From: Aphanocapsa sp. GSE-SYN-MK-11-07L
GTDB lineage: Bacteria; Cyanobacteriota; Cyanobacteriia; Thermosynechococcales; Thermosynechococcaceae
Assembly: GCA_019359715.1 (NCBI GenBank)
Contig: JAHHGS010000011.1
Coordinates: 1-64,000 of the forward strand
DNA: 64,000 nucleotides
Direction: 5' to 3'
Positions 54,226 to 62,791 of the stretch are shown piece after piece. The first letter of the stretch is position 1. The number at the start of each line of letters is the position of its first letter. The translations under genes were made by a program, and so were the position numbers. The notes under the pieces were generated by a model, which worked only from the letters and a program-made list of their open reading frames with translations, had not been told where the DNA came from and searched no databases.

Positions 54226-54783
54226 ATGTCAAACCCCAATTTGCAAGTTGAAGTCACGCTGCAAGATCACTACACATCCCAACCAGGACACCAGCTTTTG
54301 GCCCGTGATGCCGACCTGCTAATGGTAGAAATCTGGCAAACCTGGTTTCAAACTTGGTTAGAAACCCTCCAACCAACTCTCTCTCCTTGCCAGCACTATG
54401 AGTTGAGCCTCCGCCTTGCCGATAATGCCGAGATTCGCCGCCTCAACCACCACTATCGCCAAGCCGACCAGCCGACGGATGTACTGGCCTTTGCTAGTCT
54501 AGAGATAGATGCGCCCCAGTCAGAAGTGTGGTTAGACTTGCCACTGTACTTGGGTGACATTGTGATTTCTGTTGAAACAGCGAGTGGTCAGGCAGCCCAG
54601 CATGGTCATGACTTGCGAACTGAGTTAGCCTGGTTGGCAGCTCACGGCTTTCTTCATCTGCTGGGTTGGGATCATCCAGATTCGGAGCGCTTGCAGCAAA
54701 TGCTAGATCAACAAATGTTACTGCTGGGCAGAATTGGCCTAATCAGCCCTGCTAGTCTAGATTTGATAAACTCGTTGACTTAA
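54226..54783 (+). CDS. ybeY: rRNA maturation endoribonuclease YbeY
   Basis: 185 residues. The metal-binding H-x3-H-x5-H motif is AAHGFLHLLGWDH near the C-terminus, and LRLADNAEIRRLNHHYRQAD and TDVLAFASLE, and LGDIVISVE precede it. Needed for 16S rRNA 3' end maturation and ribosome quality control. Next genes dgkA and the amidotransferase follow in the same direction. Confidence 0.95.
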   Translation: MSNPNLQVEVTLQDHYTSQPGHQLLARDADLLMVEIWQTWFQTWLETLQPTLSPCQHYELSLRLADNAEIRRLNHHYRQADQPTDVLAFASLEIDAPQSEVWLDLPLYLGDIVISVETASGQAAQHGHDLRTELAWLAAHGFLHLLGWDHPDSERLQQMLDQQMLLLGRIGLISPASLDLINSLT

Positions 54784-54941
54784 ACTGATATCGGGTTGCT
54801 ATTCGTTGGTGTTTGTGCTTGATTAATCTATGAGTTAATTTGATTCAAGATTTTTAACTATTTCGTAATAAAACTTACTTATGTTAATGTTTTAGCGAAT
54901 GAGTCCAGTTCTGTTTCTTGGTGTGAGTTCGTAAAAAGCCT

Positions 54942-55391
54942 ATGTCTCAAAAGATTTTGGTTTCTCTCCCCGATAAGAGTGTCCCTGCTCGTCGAGTTTC
55001 TTTCAAAGTTGCCCACAATCTGTTTATTAGCTTTCGCTATGCTTGGGCCGGCTTACAGTACGCCTTTACTACCCAGCGCAATTTTCGGCTGCATGTTTGC
55101 ATCGGTACGCTGGCGCTCAGTTTGGGGTTAGGGCTGCATCTAGCCGCAGTAGAGCTGGCTGTGATTACGCTGACGGTTGGGATTGTGCTGGCGATGGAGC
55201 TACTTAATACAGCCCTGGAAGCGGTGGTTGACCTGACGGTTGGCCGGAGCTACCACGAGTTAGCTAAGGTTGCCAAAGACTGTGCCGCAGGGGGTGTGAT
55301 GATGACGGCGATCGTGGCGGTGCTAATCGCAGGTTTGCTGATTCTGCCGCCGCTGGTTTATACCCTGCACAATTATCTGTTTTTCGGCTAA
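54942..55391 (+). CDS. dgkA: diacylglycerol kinase (DgkA type)
   Basis: 149 residues with an N-terminal extension and three membrane helices. The signature ELLNTALEAVVDLTVG, followed by AKVAKDCAAGGVM, is diagnostic for the small prokaryotic diacylglycerol/undecaprenol kinases. It phosphorylates the lipid for reuse. It follows ybeY, as often in bacteria. Confidence 0.95.
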   Translation: MSQKILVSLPDKSVPARRVSFKVAHNLFISFRYAWAGLQYAFTTQRNFRLHVCIGTLALSLGLGLHLAAVELAVITLTVGIVLAMELLNTALEAVVDLTVGRSYHELAKVAKDCAAGGVMMTAIVAVLIAGLLILPPLVYTLHNYLFFG

Positions 55392-55430
55392 GCTCAGCAA
55401 TTAGAGGTTTGATTTGAGGGGAGTAACCCT

Positions 55431-56033
55431 TTGATTCTGGTTGTTGACAACTACGATAGTTTTACCTACAACTTGGTGCAATATCTGGGGGAGCTGGCGG
55501 CTGATTTGCCGATCGCCAGCGAAATTCAGGTTTTTCGCAATGACCAAATTAGCTTGGAGCAGGTTAGGCAGCTCCAGCCAGATGCGATTGTGATTTCGCC
55601 CGGCCCGGGTCGCCCGGAAAATGCTGGCATTTCTAACCAACTGATTCGCGAGTTGGCAGCCGAGGTGCCAATTTTAGGGGTTTGCTTGGGGCATCAAGCA
55701 ATTGGGCAAGTGTTTGGGGGGCAAATTGTGGCAGCGGCGGAGCTGATGCATGGTAAAACGTCTGCGATCGCCCATACAGGAGCGGGGGTGTTTGCTGGCT
55801 TGACTAACCCATTTACGGCGACCCGCTACCATAGCCTGGTGATTGACCGTCAAACCTGCCCAGACAGCTTGGAGATTACCGCTTGGACTGACGATGGCAC
55901 CATTATGGGGGTACGGCATCGGCAGTATCCTTACCTAGAGGGCGTGCAGTTTCACCCCGAAAGTATTCTGACTACGTCTGGTAAACAGCTATTAAGAAAT
56001 TTCTTAACTCAGGTTGGCCCCCAGTCCAGCTAG
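55431..56033 (+). CDS. anthranilate/aminodeoxychorismate synthase component II
   Basis: 200 residues from a TTG start; MILVVDNYDSFTYNLVQYLG is the conserved N-terminus. A class I glutamine amidotransferase: Cys in VCLGHQAIGQVFGG, His-Glu in VQFHPESI. Subunits of TrpG and PabA type are very similar and may be shared by both enzymes; which is meant is not clear. It supplies ammonia to the synthase component I, not present here. Confidence 0.92.
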   Translation: MILVVDNYDSFTYNLVQYLGELAADLPIASEIQVFRNDQISLEQVRQLQPDAIVISPGPGRPENAGISNQLIRELAAEVPILGVCLGHQAIGQVFGGQIVAAAELMHGKTSAIAHTGAGVFAGLTNPFTATRYHSLVIDRQTCPDSLEITAWTDDGTIMGVRHRQYPYLEGVQFHPESILTTSGKQLLRNFLTQVGPQSS

Positions 56034-56154
56034 AGGTTTCAAATCATGGTTTTGAATGGTCTGGGGGAAACTCAGGCAATTTAAGTGATGACAAATTTAG
56101 TGACCACCTCCGGTAAACTGGGCTGGATCACTAAATAAGGTGTGTGAGGAGATT

Positions 56155-56928
56155 ATGAAGCGGCGAAGACTCTTACGCTATGCCCAAGTAGCGATGTTGG
56201 CCGGGGTGGCCCCAGGCGTAGTGACACAGCTACAAACGGCTCAAGCCCAAGGTGGTGGTTCATTAAATATTCAGTGGTTGGGGCACTCTTGCTTTCTGTT
56301 TTCGGGTGGCGGGCTGCGAATTTTGGTCAACCCGTTTAAATCAGTGGGTTGCACAGCCAAATTGCGATCGCCTGCCGTCAGCTCAGATTTAGTCATGATC
56401 AGTAGCCGCTTGCTAGATGAAGGCTACGTCGAAGGGCTACCCGGTCGCCCGAAGCTGCTATTTCAACCCGGAGCTTATCGAGTGAGTGGGCTAAAAATTC
56501 AGGGCGTGCGCACCGATCACGATCGGGTGGGCGGATTTCGGTTTGGCGTCAATGTCGGCTGGAGTTGGACTCAAGGCGGCATTAAAGTGGTTCACCTTGG
56601 CGGCATTGCCAGCCCAATTACCCTTGAGCAAAAGATTCTCCTCGGTCGCCCTGATGTGCTGTGTGTGCCGGTCGGAGGCGGAGATAAATCTTACACGCCA
56701 GAGGAAGCGAAAACAGCGATCGCCATGCTGGAACCCCGGTTAGTGATTCCGACCCAATACCGCACCTCAGGCGCTGACCCGAAAACCTGCACTGCCCTAC
56801 CGCTGGACGACTTCTTGAATGTGATGAAAGGCACCCCTGTCCGGCGTTCTGGCGGTAGTTCGATCACAGTATCCGGCGGGAATTTGCCCAACCCTGGCCC
56901 AGCAATTCAGATTTTGAGCTACGGATAG
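56155..56928 (+). CDS. metallo-beta-lactamase-fold protein, exported (UlaG-like)
   Basis: 257 residues from MKRRRLLRYAQV; the leader with RRR and a hydrophobic stretch ending in AQAQ is a signal of Tat or Sec type. Then LNIQWLGHSCFLFSGGG and ILVNPF give the start of the MBL fold, and VVHLGGIASPI and VPVGGGDKSYTPEEAK follow. Some usual zinc ligands (HxHxDH) are absent: the corresponding site has SSRLLDEG, so it belongs to the divergent, L-ascorbate lactonase-like set and may lack hydrolase activity. Confidence 0.85.
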   Translation: MKRRRLLRYAQVAMLAGVAPGVVTQLQTAQAQGGGSLNIQWLGHSCFLFSGGGLRILVNPFKSVGCTAKLRSPAVSSDLVMISSRLLDEGYVEGLPGRPKLLFQPGAYRVSGLKIQGVRTDHDRVGGFRFGVNVGWSWTQGGIKVVHLGGIASPITLEQKILLGRPDVLCVPVGGGDKSYTPEEAKTAIAMLEPRLVIPTQYRTSGADPKTCTALPLDDFLNVMKGTPVRRSGGSSITVSGGNLPNPGPAIQILSYG

Positions 56929-57021
56929 CTTTTTTACAGCTCAACTTAGAGCGCGATCGCTGTCTGGGAATCTTGAGGCAACCTCCCCTAAAATAGACAC
57001 AACTCAGCCTGGAGATCAGCG

Positions 57022-57777
57022 ATGGCCCCTCATTCATCGGTAACGTCTCTGCCGGATCATACGCAGCTACCGGATTCTGATAGTGTGTTTGTGAAAAACT
57101 TTCAGGAGCATCCTCAGAGCATTCTGCTGACTGAGTCAATCTGGCCGACCTTACAGCGCTTGCATCCAGAGGGGCAGTTTTGTATTGGTCAAGACTCCGG
57201 TATTTATTGGCGAATGACTGATCCGCCCGAACGGGGTGCCGAAGCGCCAGATTGGTTTTATGTGGCGAATGTGCCGCCGACCTTAGATGGGCAAATCCGC
57301 CGCTCTTACGTCATGTGGCAGGAGTTTATTGCTCCCCTGATTATTTTGGAATTTTTTTCTGGCAATGGTTCGGAAGAACGAGATCCAACGTCGTGGAAAG
57401 GCAAGTTCTGGATTTACGAGCAGGTAATTCGCCCCGCTTTTTACGGCATTTATGAGGTGCAGCAAGGGACGGTTGAAGTCTATCGTCATGTTGAAAACCA
57501 TTTTGAGCCAGTTGCGGCCAATCAGCAGGGGCGGTATCCGATTCCTCAGCTTGGGGTAGAACTGGGGATTTGGTCTGGCCTTTACAAAAACGTCAATTTA
57601 CCTTGGTTGCGCTGGTGGAATGACACAGGGCATCTATTGTTGAACGCCGAAGAGCGGGCTGAACAAGAGCGACAGCGAGCTGATTGGGCAGAGCAACAAG
57701 CAGAGCAGGAGCGGCAGCGGGCCGATCGCCTGGCAGAAAAACTTCGGCAGTGCGGAGTTGACCCGGATGGGGAATAG
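57022..57777 (+). CDS. Uma2-family (DUF820) protein with coiled-coil tail
   Basis: 251 residues. The Uma2 domain covers about 45-205 (PPERGAEAPDWFYVANV, LIILEFFSGNGSEERD, KFWIYEQVIRPAFYGIYE). The C-terminus is a repeating helix (RAEQERQRADWAEQQAEQER) typical of one Uma2 subgroup. Its end overlaps the kinase gene start by 11 bases, so it is translationally linked to a signalling pair, an unusual place for a Uma2 gene. Confidence 0.9.
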   Translation: MAPHSSVTSLPDHTQLPDSDSVFVKNFQEHPQSILLTESIWPTLQRLHPEGQFCIGQDSGIYWRMTDPPERGAEAPDWFYVANVPPTLDGQIRRSYVMWQEFIAPLIILEFFSGNGSEERDPTSWKGKFWIYEQVIRPAFYGIYEVQQGTVEVYRHVENHFEPVAANQQGRYPIPQLGVELGIWSGLYKNVNLPWLRWWNDTGHLLLNAEERAEQERQRADWAEQQAEQERQRADRLAEKLRQCGVDPDGE

Positions 57778-59518
57778 TGACGACAGCGACTGGCAGCGGC
57801 TGCTAGAACGAGAGCGTTTATTAAGGACAATTAGCGATCGGATCCGAAAATCGCTGGAACTATCGGAAATCCTCAATACGACGGTCAAAGAAGTTAGAGA
57901 CTTGTTGCAGGTTGATCGGGTAATGATTTACCAATTCCAGCCTGACCTGAGTGGAGTCGTGATTGCTGAATCAGTAGCTGATGGCTGGAGCAGCCTGCAA
58001 GGACAAGCAATTCAAGACAGCTATTTTTTTGGTGAACAGTGTTTTGATCCTTATAGCAACGGATATGTTCAGAATACGACCGATATTTATACCTCTGGAC
58101 TATCGCAGTGCTACATCGACTTGCAGGCGGAATGGCAGGTGCGAGCAAACTTAGTGATTCCAATTTTCCAGGGGAATAGCACACGGGTTTGGGGGTTACT
58201 GGCAGCCCAACACTGCGCTGCTGCTCGCGGCTGGCAAGCGGAAGAAATTGACTTACTGCAACAGATTGCCAGTCAAGTTAGCATTGCGCTGACCCAAGGT
58301 GAATTGCTGCGGCAAACCCAGCAGCAAGCCCAGAAAGAACGCCTGCTCAACTGGGTGATTCGCGCTGTGCGGCAGTCGCTAGATTTACAAACTATCTTTA
58401 CGACGGCTGCTTCGGAAATTGGCAGTTTCCTTCATGCCAGTCGAGTTGAAATTGTCCAGTATTTGCCGGAACAGCAAGTGTGGCAACATATTGCTGAGTA
58501 TCGGCAAAGCTCAGACTTACCGATCGCCCTGGGGCTAGAAATTGTTGATGCCAATAATCCAATTGCAGCACAGCTCAAACAGGGGCAGGTTGTACAAGTT
58601 GCCAGTCAAGACCTGAGCGACCCCATTCATCAAAATTTAGCCCAGACCTTACCGGGAAAATGGCTGTTGATGCCGCTCCAAGTGGCCGAGAACCTCTGGG
58701 GTAGCCTCAGTCTCTGCCGCCTAACAGCAACTTGGACAAGCTGGGAAGTGGAGCTAGCTCAGACCTTAGCGGCCCAGTTGGCGATCGCGATTCAACAGGC
58801 GGCGGCCCTAGAACAAGCCAAGGCCGAGCTAGAGCATCGACAGCACGTTGAGCAACGGCTGAGAAGCTCTCTGAAAGAAAAAGAAGTGCTGCTGCAAGAA
58901 GTTCACCATCGGGTCAAAAACAATCTACAAGTGATTTACAGCTTGCTCTCGATTCAAGCAGATATGGTAACTGACCTCCAAGTCCGAGCCGCCCTGGAAG
59001 ACAGCCAGAACCGCGTGATGGCGATGGCGATGGTGCATCAAAATCTCTATCAATCCAATAACTTTGCCAGGATCAACTTCTCAGAGTATGTTCGTTCTCT
59101 TACCCTGCATTTGTTTGGAATGTTCCAGATCCGCACCGATCAAATTTCTCTCAAAATCAAGAGCAGTCAAGATTTAACCGTCCCGTTGGAACAAGCTGTT
59201 CCCTGTGGGTTAATTCTGAATGAACTGATTACCAATGCGATTAAACACGGGTTTCGCCAGGGCGATCGGCAAGGAGAACTCATAGTTAGCCTCACACCAT
59301 CAGATCACCCGGCCCAGATTATTTTGAGTGTGGTCAATAATGGCGCACCTTTACCTGCAAATTTTGATTTAGCAACCAGCCAATCAATGGGATTGCAATT
59401 AGTCCAACTTTTGTCTGAACAGCTTGCTGGCACACTCTCAGTCAGGGGAGGCGAGACAACTTGCTTCAGTCTCAGCTTCGAGCCAGGATCTGAGGACAGC
59501 GATCTTAAACGGTTGTGA
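57767..59518 (+). CDS. sensor histidine kinase with cyanobacteriochrome-like GAF, second GAF and HisKA_2 core
   Basis: 583 residues from the ATG at 57767. The first GAF (about 32-178) has phytochrome-type features: VDRVMIYQFQPDLSG, VIAESVADGW, VRANLVIPIF and LAAQHCAAARGWQAEEIDLL. A Cys (115) is at the bilin-attachment position, but the usual following His is Tyr (QCYIDL). A second Cys (92) lies in EQCF, where blue/violet cyanobacteriochromes have DxCF. GAF 2 spans about 200-345. The kinase is HisKA_2 type with EVHHRVKNNLQ near 378 and an HATPase_c with LNELITNAIKHGF and GLQLVQLL. Light sensing is inferred, not shown; a general ligand GAF is the alternative. Confidence 0.85.
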   Translation: MGNSDDSDWQRLLERERLLRTISDRIRKSLELSEILNTTVKEVRDLLQVDRVMIYQFQPDLSGVVIAESVADGWSSLQGQAIQDSYFFGEQCFDPYSNGYVQNTTDIYTSGLSQCYIDLQAEWQVRANLVIPIFQGNSTRVWGLLAAQHCAAARGWQAEEIDLLQQIASQVSIALTQGELLRQTQQQAQKERLLNWVIRAVRQSLDLQTIFTTAASEIGSFLHASRVEIVQYLPEQQVWQHIAEYRQSSDLPIALGLEIVDANNPIAAQLKQGQVVQVASQDLSDPIHQNLAQTLPGKWLLMPLQVAENLWGSLSLCRLTATWTSWEVELAQTLAAQLAIAIQQAAALEQAKAELEHRQHVEQRLRSSLKEKEVLLQEVHHRVKNNLQVIYSLLSIQADMVTDLQVRAALEDSQNRVMAMAMVHQNLYQSNNFARINFSEYVRSLTLHLFGMFQIRTDQISLKIKSSQDLTVPLEQAVPCGLILNELITNAIKHGFRQGDRQGELIVSLTPSDHPAQIILSVVNNGAPLPANFDLATSQSMGLQLVQLLSEQLAGTLSVRGGETTCFSLSFEPGSEDSDLKRL

Positions 59519-59529
59519 GAGGTGTACTA

Positions 59530-59564
59530 ATTTTGAAAGCTTTGCAGTGCAAAGTTTTCAAAAT
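59530..59564. terminator. near-perfect 17-bp inverted repeat between kinase and regulator
   Basis: ATTTTGAAAGCTTTGCA (59530-59546) and TGCAAAGTTTTCAAAAT (59548-59564) are complementary over 17 positions except one G-T, separated by one base. It begins 12 bases after the kinase stop. No T-run follows. It could be an attenuator or mRNA end between kinase and regulator, or a protein-binding palindrome for the regulator's promoter. Confidence 0.55.
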
Positions 59565-59691
59565 CTGACCTGTATTTTATCCAAGTTAGAGTTGCTATAT
59601 TTAGATAGCGATCGCCTTACAAATTGTTCTTAACTTCAGGAGAATTCAGGCTGATATAGTTGCTTTCTAGCGACTTGATCAAAGCAACGTC

Positions 59692-60966
59692 ATGATCAAA
59701 GTTTTAGTAGTTGAAGATGAAAAGGTTGTTGCTTGGGATATTCAGCGTGACCTCCAGCGGACTGGCTATACTGTTGTCGCCATCGTTTCTTCTGCTGAGG
59801 CTGCCCTGCATGCGGCTGATCAGCATCGTCCCGACTTAGTGCTGATGGATATTCATTTAGCTGGCCCAGAAGATGGCATCTCGGCGGCTCAGTCGATCGC
59901 AGTTTGCTGCAATATTCCAGTCATTTTCCTGACTGCCTATGTCGATGAATCAACGGTGCAGCGAGCCGCTGCGACCAGTCCCTATAGCTATTTGGTCAAG
60001 CCCTTTCGAGCCGATCAACTTCATACAGCCATTCAGGTTGCCCTCCAGCGTCATCGCTTAGAACAAACCGATCAGCGTGAACAGCAGCAAATCGCCAACA
60101 CCTTACGCAGTTTGGGAGACCCCACCATTACTACCAACCTGCAAGGCAAAATTACGTTTATCAATGCTGCTGCGGCTGCGCTGACGGGTTGGCAAGCCCA
60201 TGAGGCCCTAGAGCAACCGATTGAGCAGGTTTTTCGACTGATTGACAGCGAGACGCAAGCGGCAATTGCTAACCCATTGCAGCAAGCAATTCAAAATGAT
60301 ACATTGGTGCGGCTTTCTGACCATTGTCTTTTGATTGATCGCACGGGTCAAACTCACTGTATTAGTGACAGTGCAACCCCAATTAAAAATGAGCAAGGTG
60401 AAACGATCGGGGGTGTGATTGTTTTTCAAGATATTAGCGATCGCAAGCACCGAGAAGATCAGCTCCGGCAAGAAGCCTTTTGTGACCTGCTGACGAGCTT
60501 GCCTAATCGCCGCCTATTTTTAGATCGTTTGGGTCAGTCTTTTAGAACGTTTTGTCGCACTAACCAACTGTTTGCGGTGATTTTTATTGACCTTGATGAC
60601 TTTAAAACAGTCAATGATACTTTGGGGCATTTAGCCGGCGATCAGTTGCTGTTAGAAGCGGGACAGCGATTTGCCAAATGCCTGCGCTCCCTGGACACCG
60701 TGGCCCGTTTGGGGGGGGATGAGTTTGGCTTCTTGTTGCAGGCGATCGAGGGTCAGCAAGATGCCGAACGGTGTGGTGATCGCCTGTTGGCGCAGTTGGC
60801 CGAGCCTTTTATCCTCGATCAGCAGTCAGTGCAAGTGAAGGCCAGCATTGGGATTACGATCGCCGATCGGAGCTTTCAGCAAGCCGAAGACCTATTGCGA
60901 GCAGCCGATCTGGCCATGTATAAAATCAAGCAAGACGGCGGCAACAGTTTTCAAATTTCACCCTAG
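59692..60966 (+). CDS. response regulator with PAS and GGDEF domains (diguanylate cyclase)
   Basis: 424 residues. REC domain 1-120 with phospho-acceptor Asp53 (LVLMDIHLAG) and Lys103 in LVKPF. A PAS domain (about 132-250: ITTNLQGKITFINAA and GVIVFQDISDRK). GGDEF domain 262-424 with intact active site RLGGDEF (GGDEF 341-345) and an I-site RSLD (332-335) five residues before, meaning product inhibition is likely. It makes cyclic di-GMP when phosphorylated. Follows the histidine kinase gene by 173 bases and is its likely partner. Confidence 0.94.
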   Translation: MIKVLVVEDEKVVAWDIQRDLQRTGYTVVAIVSSAEAALHAADQHRPDLVLMDIHLAGPEDGISAAQSIAVCCNIPVIFLTAYVDESTVQRAAATSPYSYLVKPFRADQLHTAIQVALQRHRLEQTDQREQQQIANTLRSLGDPTITTNLQGKITFINAAAAALTGWQAHEALEQPIEQVFRLIDSETQAAIANPLQQAIQNDTLVRLSDHCLLIDRTGQTHCISDSATPIKNEQGETIGGVIVFQDISDRKHREDQLRQEAFCDLLTSLPNRRLFLDRLGQSFRTFCRTNQLFAVIFIDLDDFKTVNDTLGHLAGDQLLLEAGQRFAKCLRSLDTVARLGGDEFGFLLQAIEGQQDAERCGDRLLAQLAEPFILDQQSVQVKASIGITIADRSFQQAEDLLRAADLAMYKIKQDGGNSFQISP

Positions 60967-61294
60967 TTGGGGTTGAGGTCTGGAGAAATGCTCATTCGCT
61001 GCCTTAGCTTCAGACAATTTCCTGCTCAGATTTGCTGGGCTTAATCTCAGCGATCGTTGATAAAAATCATCAGCTATTTTAATTAAAAAACACTTAACTA
61101 ATAAGCAAAATTGAACTTAAATAGAGAGCCAAGGCAGAGGAAAATAATCATCCCCCAATCATCAGCCAGAATCACCGATAAGCAAATCTTTAGCCAGAAG
61201 TCTATTGATCAAAGTCAGAAGCTGCTGTGCTACTGTCAAAAAGCGATCGCAGTCATCTCCTCAGACCTCAGCCAGAAACCTTTGATTGGCCGCT
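60967..61294. other. 328-base gap without a recognised gene
   Basis: An AT-rich stretch with one HIP1 site and a short open frame (61111-61326) of no resemblance to anything. It probably holds the end of the GGDEF transcript and the promoter of the next gene. No clear hairpin or ribosome site was found. Confidence 0.4.
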
Positions 61295-61957
61295 ATGGAA
61301 CACAATCTACCCTCTGTACCGATTGAGCATCAAGACGTTCCCCAGGCTCACCGGGGCTTACACGACTTTCTCTATGGAGCTGGAGACCAGCATGGAGCTG
61401 AAACAGTTTCAAAACCAATCGCCCTGCACGACCAGGTGACTGCAGTCGATCAGTGGTGTGAGTTGGCTGGTGGCAGCAAGATTGCTGGTGTTTATGCTGT
61501 TCTAGACCAGGATCAAAAAACTCAGTTTGTTGGCATTTCTCGCCATGTCTCGCTGGCGCTGAGTAGCCATCAGGCGGCGGTTGGCCCGCAAACCTGCGCC
61601 TTTGTACGGGTGCAAGCCTTTAACTTCCCGAAGCGAGAAGAAATGGAGGCGGTGCGGCAGGCCTGGCTAGATCAATTAGACTACACTCCCACCGGTCATG
61701 CTGAGGAGGGCGATCGCTGGGCCAGCACGATTAGCGCCGCCGCCACGACTGCGATGACACCGGCTGAACGGCAAGCCCACGCCGAGAAAAAACTCAAGCT
61801 CCAGCAAGCAATGGCTGACCCGGCTGCCCAAAAAGTCCAACCCTCTGTCACCAATGAAGAACAGCGCCAAAATCTGATTGCGGCGATCGCGGAAGATGAC
61901 TGGAGCAGTGTGATTCAACAGCAAACGCTAAATGCGACTCCACCGGACAGCAAATAA
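61295..61957 (+). CDS. GIY-YIG-like protein
   Basis: 220 residues from MEHNLPSVPI. The centre, KIAGVYAVLDQDQKTQFVGI followed by SRHVSLAL, has the shape of a GIY-YIG module (GVY for GIY, FVGISR for YVGxxx). The catalytic Arg is SRH-Arg and no firm Glu is seen. A related cyanobacterial/plastid family carries this domain with unknown role. The C-terminus is a charged helical tail (ERQAHAEKKLKLQQA). Nuclease activity is doubtful. Confidence 0.7.
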   Translation: MEHNLPSVPIEHQDVPQAHRGLHDFLYGAGDQHGAETVSKPIALHDQVTAVDQWCELAGGSKIAGVYAVLDQDQKTQFVGISRHVSLALSSHQAAVGPQTCAFVRVQAFNFPKREEMEAVRQAWLDQLDYTPTGHAEEGDRWASTISAAATTAMTPAERQAHAEKKLKLQQAMADPAAQKVQPSVTNEEQRQNLIAAIAEDDWSSVIQQQTLNATPPDSK

Positions 61958-62066
61958 ATTAGGCTGCGATCGATCAAACAAAAAAGCTTAGCGTTTGGTA
62001 GCGGCGGCGAGAACGCTAAAATAATCGACAGGTTGGACGAACAATCAACTGTTGCAGGACATACCG

Positions 62067-62708
62067 ATGACGACGGTATACACAACAGAGTGCCTATTGC
62101 GAATTCTGGCAGATGAGTATCGAGCCTGTGTGAATGGGCAGCGCCTCAATCTGGCAGCGACGGTTTCTGGCGTCAACCCACTGATCGATCAGTTTTTGAA
62201 TGCAGAAGGGATTCAGAAATTTACGGCCTACCTTGATTTTCGAGCCGCCGTTCACCGCTATCAGCTAGAGCATCAGGTTTCTGGAATTGTTTGGCGACAT
62301 ATTGCGATCGCCGATCAAACCCTCAGCTATCCAGAAGTAGACGAGCAGTTAATTGCATTGCCCAGTGACCTCAAAATTTTGCAGGCAGCTAAACCGGAAG
62401 TGCTGAACTTTTGGCAGCAGATTGTTTCGGGTGATCAAGATGTCCAAACTACGGCAATGGATCTCTACTTGGGGGTGAACCGAGGGCAAGACTACCAGGC
62501 GATCGGCGAAGCTGATGTGAAGCAAATTGCTCAGCGCACCGAATGGGCAAGCTTGACCAAGCACCAACACATCAACTTTCTGGAGTTAGTCTTGCAGCTA
62601 GGCTGGGGCAAACCGAACGAAGCCCTCTACAAGCGGGGCTGGCCAGAGTCAGGCAGTGAGTTTGTCTATGCGGTCAGTCCTGGTCATGCGCCAATTAGCT
62701 TGGCTTGA
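62067..62708 (+). CDS. conserved hypothetical protein
   Basis: 213 residues from MTTVYTTECL; a start at 62052 is possible. It is mostly helical and has no signal peptide; the C-terminus YKRGWPESGSEFVYAVS is notable but not recognised. No family recognised. Lies between the GIY-YIG-like gene and the binding-protein gene, all in one direction. Confidence 0.65.
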   Translation: MTTVYTTECLLRILADEYRACVNGQRLNLAATVSGVNPLIDQFLNAEGIQKFTAYLDFRAAVHRYQLEHQVSGIVWRHIAIADQTLSYPEVDEQLIALPSDLKILQAAKPEVLNFWQQIVSGDQDVQTTAMDLYLGVNRGQDYQAIGEADVKQIAQRTEWASLTKHQHINFLELVLQLGWGKPNEALYKRGWPESGSEFVYAVSPGHAPISLA

Positions 62709-62791
62709 TGCGGCTGATTCTACGGCGGCAGGGCGATTATTGCCAAAAAATCTGCGATTCTGGTAAAGATTAGGTATCGAACAGTCAGCTT

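Noticed and set aside
61111-61326. 71-codon plus-strand frame before the GIY-YIG-like gene
   Set aside because: No ribosome site and no protein-like composition; overlaps the start of the next gene in another frame.
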